Shown one piece after another: positions 8,681-17,858 of a DNA stretch of 64,000 bases (the first letter of the stretch is position 1; each line of letters starts with the position of its first letter). A program made the position numbers and the translations under genes. Below the pieces are notes generated by a model that was given only the letters and a program-made list of their open reading frames with translations, had not been told where the DNA came from and did no database searches. The stretch comes from Planctomycetota bacterium. Lineage in GTDB: Bacteria; Planctomycetota; Planctomycetia; Gemmatales; Gemmataceae. The DNA lies in NCBI GenBank assembly GCA_021781415.1, contig JAJXWW010000141.1:1-64000 (forward strand), in the 5' to 3' direction.

Positions 8681-10504
8681 TCAATCGAGATAGATGAGCA
8701 AGACTGCCAAGTCCGCCGGGTTGATGCCGCTTATACGCCCGGCCTGACCGAGGTTGACCGGACGAATACGGCTCAACTTCTCGCGGGCCTCGGCGCGCAG
8801 TTGCGGTATCGCATCGTAATCGAATCGCGCCGGAATCGTTTTCGACTCCATTCTCTGAAAGCGCCGCACCTGCTCCGCCTGTCGATGAATGTATCCGGAA
8901 TACTTGGCCTCCAGGATCACCTGTTCCAGCGCCGCTGGAGGCGTTTGCAGGGCTTGCACTCCGGGCGACATGGCGACGATCTGATTCCATTCGACCTCCG
9001 TGCGACGCAGCCATCGCTCGAGCGTGGTGTTGTCGCGGCGCTGGCCGCGCAAATACTCCTGAAGTTCGGCGACAGCGAACTCCTTTCGCTGCAATCGGTC
9101 CCAGTCTTCGTCGCTTACCAGGCCGACGCGACGGCCGATCGGAGTGAGGCGGCGGTCGGCATTGTCGTGTCGCAACAGAAGTCGATACTCGGCTCGGCTG
9201 GTGAACATGCGGTACGGCTCATCGACGCCTTTGGTAACGAGGTCGTCGATCAGCACGCCGATATAAGCCTGACTGCGATCCAGAATGAGCGGTTCTTCCC
9301 CTTTGATCTTGAGGGCCGCGTTGACTCCCGCCATCAACCCCTGAGCCGCCGCCTCTTCGTAGCCAGTGGTACCGTTGATCTGTCCGGCGAAGTAGAGACC
9401 TTCGACTTTTTTGGTCTCCAGCGTCGGATGCAACTGCGTCGGCGGAGCATAATCGTATTCGACGGCGTATCCCCAGCGCAACACTTCGGCCTTCTCCAAG
9501 CCGGGGATGAGCCGCAGCATCCCCTGCTGCACGTCCTTGGGCAAACTGGTGGAGATGCCGTTGCAATAATACTCCCAGGTGTTGCGGCCTTCCGGCTCCA
9601 AGAAGATCTGATGGCGCTCCTTGTCGGCAAAGCGCACGACCTTGTCTTCTACCGAGGGACAATAGCGCGGCCCGCGACCGTGAATTTGCCCCGAGTACAT
9701 CGGCGCGCGGTGCAAGTTCGCACGAATGAGATCGTGTACATCCTCATTCGTGTAGGTAATGTGGCAATCCATCTGAGGCTGCGTCAAGCGTTCGGTGGCG
9801 AAGCTGAACGGTTGCGGTTCGTCGTCCCCCGGTTGGAGTTCGGTCTTACTGAAGTCGATGGTGCGTCCATTCAGTCGGCAGGGAGTGCCCGTCTTGAAGC
9901 GCGCGAGCTGGAAGCCGCAGGCGGCGAGACCGTCGCTCAGCGACTCCGCCGTGCCGTCGCCGGCGCGTCCGCCGCGCGTCTTGGCCTCGCCGGTGTGCAT
10001 GATCGCTTTGAGAAACGTGCCGGTCGTCAGCACGACCGCCTTGGCGCGATACAGGGTATCTCCACGAGCCACAACGCCGCCGACGCGCCGATTCCCGGCC
10101 GGTGAATCCGCGAAGACGAATCCTTCGACCATCTCTTGGCGCAGCGTCAGACTCGGCTGCGACTCGACCCGGTACTTCATGGTGAACTGATACATTTTCT
10201 TGTCGGCCTGCGCTCGCGGCGAGTGCATGGCCGGCCCCTTGGTTCGATTCAACATGCGAAATTGGATGGCACTGGCGTCGATGACCTTGCCCATCTCGCC
10301 GCCGAGCGCATCGATTTCGCGGACGATCTGCCCCTTGGCAACGCCGCCGATGGCCGGATTGCAACTCATCTGTCCGACCGCGTCGGCATTCATGGTCAAC
10401 AGGGCGGTTCGCATTCCAAGTCGAGCGGAAGCCAAAGCCGCCTCGACTCCGGCATGACCGGCACCGACGACGACTACGTCAAAATCGTAAGTCAACGCAA
10501 ACAT
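8681..10504 (-). CDS. mnmG: tRNA U34 carboxymethylaminomethyl-modifying enzyme MnmG (GidA)
   Basis: A 607-residue FAD protein that, with MnmE, installs the cmnm5 group on wobble uridine. The N-terminal dinucleotide-binding [10 protein letters not shown] (residues 13-22), CNPAIGG(V)AKG, ALGG(E)MG and the two GidA signature blocks ([15 protein letters not shown] and [17 protein letters not shown]) are all visible, as is the C-terminal [10 protein letters not shown] helical domain. Length is close to the usual 610-640. No mnmE or rsmG is adjacent in this window. The start [16 protein letters not shown] matches the family opening; the ribosome-binding site is weak. Confidence 0.97.
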   Translation of the reverse strand: MFALTYDFDVVVVGAGHAGVEAALASARLGMRTALLTMNADAVGQMSCNPAIGGVAKGQIVREIDALGGEMGKVIDASAIQFRMLNRTKGPAMHSPRAQADKKMYQFTMKYRVESQPSLTLRQEMVEGFVFADSPAGNRRVGGVVARGDTLYRAKAVVLTTGTFLKAIMHTGEAKTRGGRAGDGTAESLSDGLAACGFQLARFKTGTPCRLNGRTIDFSKTELQPGDDEPQPFSFATERLTQPQMDCHITYTNEDVHDLIRANLHRAPMYSGQIHGRGPRYCPSVEDKVVRFADKERHQIFLEPEGRNTWEYYCNGISTSLPKDVQQGMLRLIPGLEKAEVLRWGYAVEYDYAPPTQLHPTLETKKVEGLYFAGQINGTTGYEEAAAQGLMAGVNAALKIKGEEPLILDRSQAYIGVLIDDLVTKGVDEPYRMFTSRAEYRLLLRHDNADRRLTPIGRRVGLVSDEDWDRLQRKEFAVAELQEYLRGQRRDNTTLERWLRRTEVEWNQIVAMSPGVQALQTPPAALEQVILEAKYSGYIHRQAEQVRRFQRMESKTIPARFDYDAIPQLRAEAREKLSRIRPVNLGQAGRISGINPADLAVLLIYLD

Positions 10505-10707
10505 GGTGATCTAGCTCGAGGATGCGGGACGTATCTCTCCCGGCAATATACCCGAAAGGGCGGGAAAGGAAAAAGAGGGACTCGACGGGATATGCGGCGA
10601 TCCCTCGATCCGACGGTTAAACGGTCTAGCCGCAAGGACGAGCATTTGGCATGATGCCGCCCTTCGTCCGGTGGAGAACCGGAACGAACTGGAGGTTCCG
10701 CGCCGAT

Positions 10708-11724
10708 ATGACAGACGACTTACCCGCTCCCCATTCTCGACGATTGCCGTGGCGTGCCGCCGCCAGAGGATGCCTCGCCGGCGCGCTGGTGGCACTGGTC
10801 GCTCACTTTCTCTATGTGATGGTCGGAAGCAACTTTCACACGGTTATTCCCGGCGCGGTATATCGCTCGGCACAACTGTCGGCGTCGTCCCTGGATCGCT
10901 ACCTTCGAGACAAACATATTCGCACGGTCATCAATCTGCGCGGTTGTTGCGATCCCGAAACGTGGTATCTGAACGAGGGGCGCGTGACTTTGCGCAACGA
11001 GGTTTCTCTCGAAGATCTCGGCTTCTCGGCCGGTCGGCTACCGTCGAGCGAGACGTTGCGCCAACTGCTCGAACTCATCGACCGCAGCGAATACCCCATT
11101 CTCTTTCACTGTCATAAGGGGGCGGATCGCACCGGCATGGCCTCGGTTCTCGCCCTTTTGTTACTCACCGATACGCCGTTGGAAGATGCCGTCCACGAAC
11201 TCGGCTTCCGCTCCGGACATTTGCCGATCGGTAGGACCGTGAACATCGATCGCTTCTTCGATCTCTATCGGGAATGGTTAACGAGTCGGAGCCTGACGCA
11301 TGCGCCGGCGGTCTTGCGCCATTGGATCGAGCGGGAGTATTGCCCCGGCGATTGTCGTTGCCGGTTCGAGTTTGCCGATGCAATTGCGTTGCCGTTGCAT
11401 CTATCGGGCCCCATGCCGTCGCCGCTGCGCATTCGCTGCCACAACACCTCGATCGCGCCGTGGCGTCTGCATCCGAGCGATAACACCGGCATCCATTTGA
11501 TTTTCGTGCTATCTAACGATAGGGGACAGTGTGTCGCCACAGGTAAGTCGGGACTGTTTCATGCGACGGTTCCTCCGGGTGGATCGATCGATTTGACGGC
11601 GGTTTTACCCGGCGCTCTAGCCCCCGGACACTACGAGTTGCGCGTGGACATGGACGAGGAGCAACACGCCTTCTTCATGCAGACCGGCTCGCAACCGTTG
11701 ATTTGCGCCGTGGAAGTGCCCTAA
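10708..11724 (+). CDS. Membrane-anchored dual-specificity/tyrosine phosphatase
   Basis: A 338-residue protein with a short cytosolic N-terminus, one transmembrane helix (AAARGCLAGALVALVAHFLY) and then a DSP/PTP-like domain. The phosphatase loop FHCHKGADRTG is a good H-C-x5-R match, with a serine/threonine just after the arginine as usual, and VINLRG and YRSAQL are typical of the Siw14/PTP-like group. After about residue 225 there is a beta-rich C-terminal domain (IRCHNTSIAPWRLHPSDNTG) not needed for catalysis and unassigned by me. The ATG at 10708 is chosen because GGAGG precedes it, although spacing is 12 bases. Membrane topology suggests the enzyme domain faces the periplasm; the substrate could be a phosphorylated lipid or protein. 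It precedes the flippase and glycosyltransferase genes on the same strand. Confidence 0.75.
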   Translation: MTDDLPAPHSRRLPWRAAARGCLAGALVALVAHFLYVMVGSNFHTVIPGAVYRSAQLSASSLDRYLRDKHIRTVINLRGCCDPETWYLNEGRVTLRNEVSLEDLGFSAGRLPSSETLRQLLELIDRSEYPILFHCHKGADRTGMASVLALLLLTDTPLEDAVHELGFRSGHLPIGRTVNIDRFFDLYREWLTSRSLTHAPAVLRHWIEREYCPGDCRCRFEFADAIALPLHLSGPMPSPLRIRCHNTSIAPWRLHPSDNTGIHLIFVLSNDRGQCVATGKSGLFHATVPPGGSIDLTAVLPGALAPGHYELRVDMDEEQHAFFMQTGSQPLICAVEVP

Positions 11725-11827
11725 CCGTACAGCACTGCTCTCGATCGCCCCTGGAATCGAGGAGACGGGTTTCTCAAAGAGGCGCAGAGCAATCGATCGT
11801 TCCGCGAAGAATCGATGGGGAGGATAT

Positions 11828-12952
11828 GTGAAAAAGTATTTGCGTCTCTTGGGAAGCGGCATTCTGGTGGTGTTTCTGATCTGGCATGTGGAATGGAAGA
11901 AAGTGGCCTCGGCGTTCGTTCAGTTGGAAGCGGCCTACTGGGTTTCGGCTCTGGGAATGTTCTTTCTCATTCAATGCGTCAGCGCGCTCCGCTGGCAGAT
12001 GCTCGGACGGATGCTCGGCTTGGGTGGGCGGTGGCAGGAGTATCTGGCTTACTATTACGTCGGGATGTTCTTCAATCTCGTCTTACCGACTTCGGTGGGC
12101 GGCGACGTGGTTCGAGCGTGGTATTTGGGGCGCTTGGAAGGCGGGAATCCCGCAATGGGAAGACGGACGGCGGCCTTCGTCAGTGTTTTGGCCGACCGAC
12201 TCAACGGATTTGCCGTCATGATCGTCGTGGCGTCTCTCGCGGCGTTGTGTTGTCCGGTCGCGCTGCCGAGTTGGATCGCTTGGATCGTCGCCGGTTTGGG
12301 AGCAAGTTGCGCCCTTGGATTGGCCGCCCTGCCCGTGTTGCCCAGGGTTCGACCTTGGCTGCCGTCTCATCCGCGCCTCATGCGGCTTTTCGACGCTGCC
12401 GATTTGTGCCTGCGGGATCGGATCGGCATGGTCTGGATCACGCTGTTGTCGGTGTTGGTGCAGCTGGGCAACATCGTGTTCGCCTGGTTGATCGGCGTGG
12501 GCATGGGCTTGCAGATCCCGGCGTTGTACTATGCGGTGCTGATCCCGTTGGTGTCGATCTTGACCCTATTGCCCATCAGTCTCAACGGCATGGGGCTGCG
12601 TGAAATCGGCACGGTGGGGTTATTGGAGCCGTTGCACGTCGATTCGGCCACGGCGGTCACTCTGTCGTTGTTGCTGTTCGCCGTGTATACCACGGCCAGT
12701 TTGTCGGGCGGATTGGTTTATTTGTTCGGGCGCGCTCCTCGCTTTCAGGCGGCGGAGGCCGGGCGGGCGGCGCAAGATTCTTTCACCGCGTCTCGCGGCA
12801 CGGAGGCATCCGGTCATGCGGACCCTGTCGGTAGTGATTCCGATCAAGGACGAAGGGGCAAATCTACGGCCACTCCACGAGCGGCTACGCCGTGCGCTCG
12901 ATCCACTTTGTGTGGGGGGGGAAGGCCGTCCGCCTCGGTTGGAGAGCTATGA
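11828..12952 (+). CDS. UPF0104 / LPG-synthase-type flippase-like membrane protein
   Basis: A 374-residue protein with about eight transmembrane helices from the lysylphosphatidylglycerol-synthetase transmembrane-region family (AglD/YbhN-like). Typical blocks are FFNLVLPTSVGGDVVRAW, SVLADRLNGF and the late ISLNGMGLREIG. Members are thought to move lipids or act with glycosyltransferases. Translation begins at GTG 11828 with GGGGAGGA directly upstream. The last helix ends near YLFGRAPRF; the remaining 50 or so residues are low complexity and are read across the start of the glycosyltransferase gene in another frame, a 137-base overlap. Translational coupling with that gene is likely. Confidence 0.8.
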   Translation: MKKYLRLLGSGILVVFLIWHVEWKKVASAFVQLEAAYWVSALGMFFLIQCVSALRWQMLGRMLGLGGRWQEYLAYYYVGMFFNLVLPTSVGGDVVRAWYLGRLEGGNPAMGRRTAAFVSVLADRLNGFAVMIVVASLAALCCPVALPSWIAWIVAGLGASCALGLAALPVLPRVRPWLPSHPRLMRLFDAADLCLRDRIGMVWITLLSVLVQLGNIVFAWLIGVGMGLQIPALYYAVLIPLVSILTLLPISLNGMGLREIGTVGLLEPLHVDSATAVTLSLLLFAVYTTASLSGGLVYLFGRAPRFQAAEAGRAAQDSFTASRGTEASGHADPVGSDSDQGRRGKSTATPRAATPCARSTLCGGGRPSASVGEL

Positions 12953-13823
12953 GATTCTTTTTGTAGACGACGGCAGCGGCGACGATTCCTTCGCCGTCTT
13001 GAACGAGTTGGCCGCCTTCGACGACCGCGTGAAAGTGGTGCGCCTGCGCCGCAACTTCGGCCAGACGCCCGCTCTTCGCGCCGGCATCGATTGGTCCACG
13101 GGCGATATTCTCGTTACGATGGACGGCGATCTACAAAACGATCCCGCCGACATTCCCATGTTGCTCGACAAACTCGACGAGGGACACGACGCCGTATTCG
13201 GCCTCCGCGCCAATCGCCAGGATCATCTCTTCGTCCGTAAGCTGCCCAGCTTTTTCGGCAACTGGTTGATCCGCCGCGTCACCGGCGTGCGCATCCGCGA
13301 CATGGGTTGCACGCTCCGCGCCATGCGCCGCGATCTCGCCGAATCGCTCTCCTTGTACGGCGAACTGCACCGTTTCGTGCCCGTGTTGGCACAGATGCAC
13401 GGTGCCCGCATCGTGCAGGTTCCCGTGCGCCATCACGCTCGCGTCGCCGGTAAAACGAAGTACGGCCTAACTCGCACCGTCCGCGTCCTGCTCGACCTGA
13501 TTACGGTGAAGTTTCTGCACACCTATTTAGCGCGGCCGATGCACGTCTTGGGAACCGCTGGCCTCGTCTCCATGGCGCTGGGCGGCCTCAGTTTATTGGT
13601 CACCATCGCCATGAAATATCTGCTGAATCCGCCGGTGTTCATGACCGGCAATCCGCTGCTGTTGCTCAGCGTGATGCTCGAGCTGGTCGGCGTGCAGTTC
13701 ATCTCGATGGGCTTGCTCGGCGAAGTGTTGACGCGCACCTATTTCGAGAGTCAGGGCAAAACGTCGTACACCGTGCGAACGACGCTGAATCTCAGCGACG
13801 CCGGCCACCGCCGCGCCGCCTGA
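12816..13823 (+). CDS. Polyprenyl-phosphate glycosyltransferase (GT2, DPMS/ArnC/GtrB-like)
   Basis: A 335-residue GT-A enzyme that should load a sugar from a nucleotide donor onto undecaprenyl phosphate. The N-terminal catalytic domain has VVIPIKDEGANL, FVDDGSGDDS, RLRRNFGQ and the metal-binding MDGDLQNDP; HHARVAGKTKYG is the typical acceptor-loop sequence. Two C-terminal transmembrane helices follow (about 235-300). The ATG at 12816 has GGAGG nine bases upstream and starts inside the flippase frame. Together with the flippase it forms a plausible lipid-linked sugar donor module that could feed a GT-C enzyme such as the one at 3037-4494. Confidence 0.9.
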   Translation: MRTLSVVIPIKDEGANLRPLHERLRRALDPLCVGGEGRPPRLESYEILFVDDGSGDDSFAVLNELAAFDDRVKVVRLRRNFGQTPALRAGIDWSTGDILVTMDGDLQNDPADIPMLLDKLDEGHDAVFGLRANRQDHLFVRKLPSFFGNWLIRRVTGVRIRDMGCTLRAMRRDLAESLSLYGELHRFVPVLAQMHGARIVQVPVRHHARVAGKTKYGLTRTVRVLLDLITVKFLHTYLARPMHVLGTAGLVSMALGGLSLLVTIAMKYLLNPPVFMTGNPLLLLSVMLELVGVQFISMGLLGEVLTRTYFESQGKTSYTVRTTLNLSDAGHRRAA

Positions 13824-13861
13824 GAAGCCTGCGGCGTCCGCGAGCGAGGAAACAACGAACT

Positions 13862-13887
13862 CCTCGCCCCTATTTGCGGGGGCGAGG
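13862..13887. terminator. Hairpin between convergent genes
   Basis: Arms CCTCGCCCC (13862-13870) and GGGGCGAGG (13879-13887) with an 8-base loop, lying between the ends of the glycosyltransferase (plus) and the glutaredoxin-like gene (minus). No clear U-run is present, so termination is inferred from position. Confidence 0.5.
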
Positions 13888-13906
13888 CGGGTGGGCGTAC
13901 AATGGC

Positions 13907-14212
13907 TCACGCGGCAGGCTCCGAGGAACCCGCTTCCAAAAGTCGTCGGAGAAGCACTGGATTGACGATGCCCCGAAAGCGTATTCGTTCGTTGACGACC
14001 ACGACCGGCACGCACTCGCCGAACTGCCGCACGAGGTCGGCGTTCCCATCGACATCGACGGAGCGCAGCGCAAACTCGTAGCGCTGCCTTTCCCGTTCGA
14101 GTTGTCCCCAGGCTTGCTCGCACAAATGACAGCCCTGGCGCGTGTAGAGAACGACGTTCCAATGCCGCAGCTTCTTTCGCTTCCACCAAGCGCTGAGCCA
14201 AAATCGGGCCAT
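13907..14212 (-). CDS. Glutaredoxin-like thioredoxin-fold protein
   Basis: A 101-residue protein with a basic N-terminal leader and then a glutaredoxin/DUF836-type domain: strand VVLYTRQGCHLC containing the redox C-x-x-C (CHLC), a helix, RSVDVDGNADLV, and the cis-proline block ECVPVVVV. It should act as a thiol-disulfide exchange protein in the cytosol. GGAGG lies five bases before the ATG at 14212. It is divergent from ftsH, so the 207 bases between them carry both promoters. The partner proteins are unknown. Confidence 0.8.
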   Translation of the reverse strand: MARFWLSAWWKRKKLRHWNVVLYTRQGCHLCEQAWGQLERERQRYEFALRSVDVDGNADLVRQFGECVPVVVVNERIRFRGIVNPVLLRRLLEAGSSEPAA

Positions 14213-14419
14213 TCGATCCTCCGCCGTCCGCGCGCCTAGAATGTAGTATAGATAAGATGTCCGCGCCCACGACCCGCATAGTCGGATCGCGCGGGTTTTG
14301 CTATCTTAACTGTTGTATGTGTACGTTTCCGGGGGAGGGCGTCGAATCGTTGCTGCGGCGCGGGCCGACGGAACCGGCACAAGGAACGTGAAGCCGACGA
14401 AACGCTAAGAGGAATTCGC

Positions 14420-16378
14420 ATGCCCTCTGAACCGACCCCCAATTCCAATCCTCCACCCTCGAACAAGCCGCGCCGTCGCCCGGCTCCAGGCGTAGGTGGC
14501 AATCTGCTCTGGGTCGTCGTATTGATCGCGCTTGTGGGGTGGTTCATCGTCCAGGCACCAAGCGGGGGCGGAACCATCGAATGGGGCGATTTTTGGGTAT
14601 TGCTGGTTAAGCATAAACTCAAGAAAGTCGTCGTCGGCACCGACCGGATTAGCGGCGAACTTAAAGAAGCTGGCGGCACGGACGATCTCCCCGACAACGT
14701 GAAGAAATCCCTGGAGAAAATCCGCGGCAAGAAGTTCAACGTCGAACGCATTCGTCTCGACGATTTGAAACTGTTGCCGCGCCTGCAGGAAGAAGTCGAA
14801 CAACAGGAGATGCAGCTGGCCCAGGAACCGGACCACCTCTGGTTTATGCAGCCGTTGGTGGTCTTCGTCTTGCCCATGGTGATTCTGTTGGGGGTGTTCC
14901 TGTTTCTGCTGCCGCGCTTCCGCGATCCTTTGGGCGGCGGGTTTCTCAGTAGTTACATTAAAAGCCCAGCGAAACGCTACGAACGCAGCAAACTGCGCGT
15001 TACGTTTGAAGATGTGGCCGGAATGCAGAACGCCAAGAGCGAATTGCAAGAGGTCGTCGAGTTCCTCCGAACGCCGGAGAAGTTTCAGCGCTTGGGGGCG
15101 GTGGTTCCCAAGGGCGTCCTCTTGGTCGGCCCTCCGGGAACCGGCAAGACGCTGTTGGCCCGCGCCGTCGCCGGAGAGGCGGGGGTTCCCTTTTACAGCA
15201 TCAGCGGCTCGGAATTCATTCAGATGTTCGTAGGCGTCGGTGCCAGCCGCGTCCGCGATATGTTCAAGACCGCCAAGGACAACGCCCCAGCCATTCTGTT
15301 CATCGACGAGATCGACGCCGTGGGGCGGATGCGCGGCGCGGGTGTCGGCGGCGGCTCGGACGAACGCGAGCAAACGCTGAATCAGATTCTCAGCGAAATG
15401 GACGGCTTCACCCCGACCGAGACCGTCATCGTCATGGCCGCCACCAATCGCCCCGACGTTCTCGATTCCGCCCTGTTGCGTCCGGGCCGTTTCGACCGAC
15501 ACGTCACCATTGACCGTCCCACTTGGCAGGGGCGTTTGGCCATCCTGAAGGTTCATACGCGCACCAAACCATTGGCCGACGATGTGAACTTGGAGGCCAT
15601 CGCCCGCGGCATGATCGGCATGACGGGTGCCGACTTGCGAAACCTCGCCAACGAGGCCGCGCTCTTGGCCACGCGCGAGAACAAAAACAAAATCGACCGA
15701 ATCGACTTCGAGCGCGCCGCCGACCGCGTGTTGATCGGTCCCAAACGCGAAGAAGTACTCTCGCCGGAAGAGAAGCGGCGCACCGCTTATCACGAAGCAG
15801 GCCACGCTTTGGTCTCTTGGCTCGTGCCCGAAGGCGAGAAACCAATGAAAGTGTCCATCGTGCCGCGCGGCCGAACCGGGGGCGTCAACTTACTCGCGCC
15901 CGACGAAGACCGCTACCATCACGGCAAAGACTATTTCAAAGCCCGCCTCACCATGTTGATGGGAGGCCGCGCCATCGAGCGGCTGATCTACGGGCAGCCC
16001 TATGCCGGCGTCGAGGCGGATTTGAAACAGGCCACCAAAATGGCACGCTACATGGTCACGCATTGGGGCATGAGCGACCGGCTCGGGCCGATGTCGTTTC
16101 GCATGGGCGAGGAACACGTCTTTCTCGGCAAGGAGATTCAGGAAGCCCGCGATTTCAGCGAAAACTCGGCGGCCATCATCGACGAGGAAGTGCAAAAGCT
16201 GCTGCGCGAAGCGGATGAGGAGGCTTACGAATTGCTCAAGGCCAACCGCGACAAAGTCGAGCGCATCGTCGATGCCTTGATGCAGCGCGAAGAATTGCTG
16301 CGCGAGGACATCGAGGATCTCCTTAAGGCTCCCTCCACCGGCATTGCGACCCAGCCTTCGACCAACGGAGCGAGTTGA
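14420..16378 (+). CDS. ftsH: ATP-dependent zinc metalloprotease FtsH
   Basis: A 652-residue membrane-bound AAA+ protease for quality control of membrane and regulatory proteins. Order: proline-rich cytosolic start, TM1 (about 28-45), a periplasmic domain, TM2 (about 137-163), AAA module with Walker A GPPGTGKT (about 237-244), Walker [12 protein letters not shown], second region of homology [20 protein letters not shown], and the peptidase with HEAGH (458-462) and the third zinc ligand in [10 protein letters not shown]. The ribosome-binding site AGAGGA is seven bases from the ATG. The C-terminus ends with a short low-complexity tail ([16 protein letters not shown]). The gene is followed by the Uma2 pair without a visible terminator. 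Confidence 0.97.
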   Translation: MPSEPTPNSNPPPSNKPRRRPAPGVGGNLLWVVVLIALVGWFIVQAPSGGGTIEWGDFWVLLVKHKLKKVVVGTDRISGELKEAGGTDDLPDNVKKSLEKIRGKKFNVERIRLDDLKLLPRLQEEVEQQEMQLAQEPDHLWFMQPLVVFVLPMVILLGVFLFLLPRFRDPLGGGFLSSYIKSPAKRYERSKLRVTFEDVAGMQNAKSELQEVVEFLRTPEKFQRLGAVVPKGVLLVGPPGTGKTLLARAVAGEAGVPFYSISGSEFIQMFVGVGASRVRDMFKTAKDNAPAILFIDEIDAVGRMRGAGVGGGSDEREQTLNQILSEMDGFTPTETVIVMAATNRPDVLDSALLRPGRFDRHVTIDRPTWQGRLAILKVHTRTKPLADDVNLEAIARGMIGMTGADLRNLANEAALLATRENKNKIDRIDFERAADRVLIGPKREEVLSPEEKRRTAYHEAGHALVSWLVPEGEKPMKVSIVPRGRTGGVNLLAPDEDRYHHGKDYFKARLTMLMGGRAIERLIYGQPYAGVEADLKQATKMARYMVTHWGMSDRLGPMSFRMGEEHVFLGKEIQEARDFSENSAAIIDEEVQKLLREADEEAYELLKANRDKVERIVDALMQREELLREDIEDLLKAPSTGIATQPSTNGAS

Positions 16379-16410
16379 ACGCCGCCTCGACCGAGCCATG
16401 CGTTCGCACC

Positions 16411-17104
16411 GTGAGACTCGGCGAAAGGAGCGAACGTGAATCCGGTGATCCAAGAAATCCCAGGTATCGAGGGAACGAGTTCGGCCTCCGCCTCTGGATC
16501 CAGGGAACGAAGCGCAGTCGAGTATGCGCCGAAAGTTTTCACCATCGCCGATGTCGCCGAGTTGCCTTCCGAACTGCCTTCCGGCCCGATCTTGTACGAA
16601 CTCGATAACGGGAGATTGATCGTCGTGCCGCCTCCCGGTTACGTTCATGGAGCCGTGGAGGGTAATCTGATCGCCGCTCTCAAATACCAGGGAGAATTTA
16701 AGGGGCTGGGCAAGGCGTGCAGTGGTGATGTCGGGATCGTATTGTGGCGCAGTCCCGACCGGCTCGTCGGGGCCGATGCGGTGTTCGTCGCCAATCGGTC
16801 GTTGCCGATTCGGCGTTCCTCCGAGGGGTACTTGGAGACAATCCCCGATCTTGCGGTCGAGGTGCGAAGCAAGAACGACTCCGCGCCGGTCGTGCAACGA
16901 AAAGTGGACGATTATCTGACGGCGGGCGTGCAAGTCGTGTGGGTGGTCGATCCCGCCGCCCGCACGGTGACGGTTCATCGTCGAGGGGAAGAAGCGAAAG
17001 TGTACCGGGATACGGACACCCTGACGCTGGAAGACATCATTCCGGGATTTGAACTGCTCGTGAGCGACGCGCTGCGAGAATGACGCAGCGAATCGACCGC
17101 CGAC
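16411..17104 (+). repeat. Tandem duplication, left copy
   Basis: This block recurs at 17163-17856, exactly 752 bases to the right, with the ribosome-binding site, the whole Uma2 gene and about 20 bases past its stop included. The 3' part is nearly identical: 16853-17076 differs from its partner at only one position (16981). The 5' part is clearly more diverged. Confidence 0.9.
16436..17083 (+). CDS. Uma2-family (DUF820) PD-(D/E)xK nuclease-fold protein, copy 1
   Basis: A 215-residue protein of the Uma2 family, abundant in planctomycetes and cyanobacteria. The family core is clear: LYELDNGRLIVVPPPGYVHG near residue 55, VGIVLWRSPDRLVGADAVF with the first acidic residue, and PDLAVEVRSKND giving the E-x-S/K catalytic element, followed by YLTAGVQVVWVVDP. 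The fold is that of restriction-type endonucleases, but cellular roles are unknown. The start is GTG at 16436 with AAAGGAG six bases upstream. The second copy follows after 104 bases. Confidence 0.9.
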   Translation: MNPVIQEIPGIEGTSSASASGSRERSAVEYAPKVFTIADVAELPSELPSGPILYELDNGRLIVVPPPGYVHGAVEGNLIAALKYQGEFKGLGKACSGDVGIVLWRSPDRLVGADAVFVANRSLPIRRSSEGYLETIPDLAVEVRSKNDSAPVVQRKVDDYLTAGVQVVWVVDPAARTVTVHRRGEEAKVYRDTDTLTLEDIIPGFELLVSDALRE

Positions 17105-17162
17105 ATTTCGCGGCCCTCAATCGTCACTATTTCGAGTCGTCCTTATCTCGAATGAAATCATG

Positions 17163-17856
17163 GCGAGACTCGGCGAAAGGAGCGAACGTGAATCCGGCGA
17201 TCCAAGAAATCCCAGGTTTCGAGGGAACGAATCCGGCCTCCGTCTCCGGAGCCAGGGAACGTAGCGCAGTCGAGTATGCGTCCAAAGTTTTTACCATCGC
17301 CGATGTCGCCGAGTTGCCTTCCGAGCTGCCTTCCGGCCCGATCTTGTACGAACTCGATAACGGGAGACTGATCGTCATGCCGCCACCGGGCGATGTACAC
17401 GGAGCCGTGGAGAGCAACCTCATTACGGCACTGAAGTCCCAGGGCGAACATCGTGGCCACGGTAAAGCGAGAAGCGGCGATGTTGGGATCGTGTTGTGGC
17501 GAAACCCCGACCGTCTCGTAGGCGCGGACGCGGTCTTTCTCGCCAATCGGTCGTTGCCGATTCGGCGTTCCTCCGAGGGGTATTTGGAGACCATCCCCGA
17601 TCTCGCGGTCGAGGTGCGAAGCAAGAACGACTCCGCGCCGGTCGTGCAACGAAAAGTGGACGATTATCTGACGGCGGGCGTGCAAGTCGTGTGGGTGGTC
17701 GATCCCGCCGCCCGCACGGTGACGGTTCATCGCCGAGGGGAAGAAGCGAAAGTGTACCGGGATACGGACACCCTGACGCTGGAAGACATCATTCCGGGAT
17801 TTGAACTGCTCGTGAGCGACGCGCTGCGGGAATGACGCTGCGAATCAACCGCCGAC
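17163..17856 (+). repeat. Tandem duplication, right copy
   Basis: Partner of 16411-17104 at a constant offset of 752 bases with no indel that I can see. Its right end stops three bases short of the purH stop codon, so the duplication fills the space up to the convergent gene. Confidence 0.9.
17188..17835 (+). CDS. Uma2-family nuclease-fold protein, copy 2
   Basis: A 215-residue paralogue of the preceding gene, same length and same GTG start behind AAAGGAG. The in-frame ATG at 17080 overlaps the stop of copy 1 but adds 36 residues with no counterpart in copy 1, so the GTG at 17188 is preferred. Differences concentrate in the first two thirds, for example KSQGEHRGHGKARSGDV against KYQGEFKGLGKACSGDV; the C-terminal 80 residues are almost identical. 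The active-site residues are intact in both copies. The two could form a heterodimer or be redundant. Confidence 0.9.
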   Translation: MNPAIQEIPGFEGTNPASVSGARERSAVEYASKVFTIADVAELPSELPSGPILYELDNGRLIVMPPPGDVHGAVESNLITALKSQGEHRGHGKARSGDVGIVLWRNPDRLVGADAVFLANRSLPIRRSSEGYLETIPDLAVEVRSKNDSAPVVQRKVDDYLTAGVQVVWVVDPAARTVTVHRRGEEAKVYRDTDTLTLEDIIPGFELLVSDALRE

Positions 17857-17858
17857 GC

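Noticed and set aside
8328-9014. A 228-codon minus-strand frame entering mnmG and its downstream region
   Set aside because: It overlaps the 3' end of mnmG in another frame and lacks any domain-like pattern.
14213-14419. A specific promoter for ftsH in the divergent gap
   Set aside because: Several weak -35/-10 pairs are possible, none better than chance by eye.
16436-17835. Uma2 pair as a transposon or restriction system
   Set aside because: No terminal inverted repeats, transposase or methyltransferase are adjacent; a simple tandem duplication explains it.
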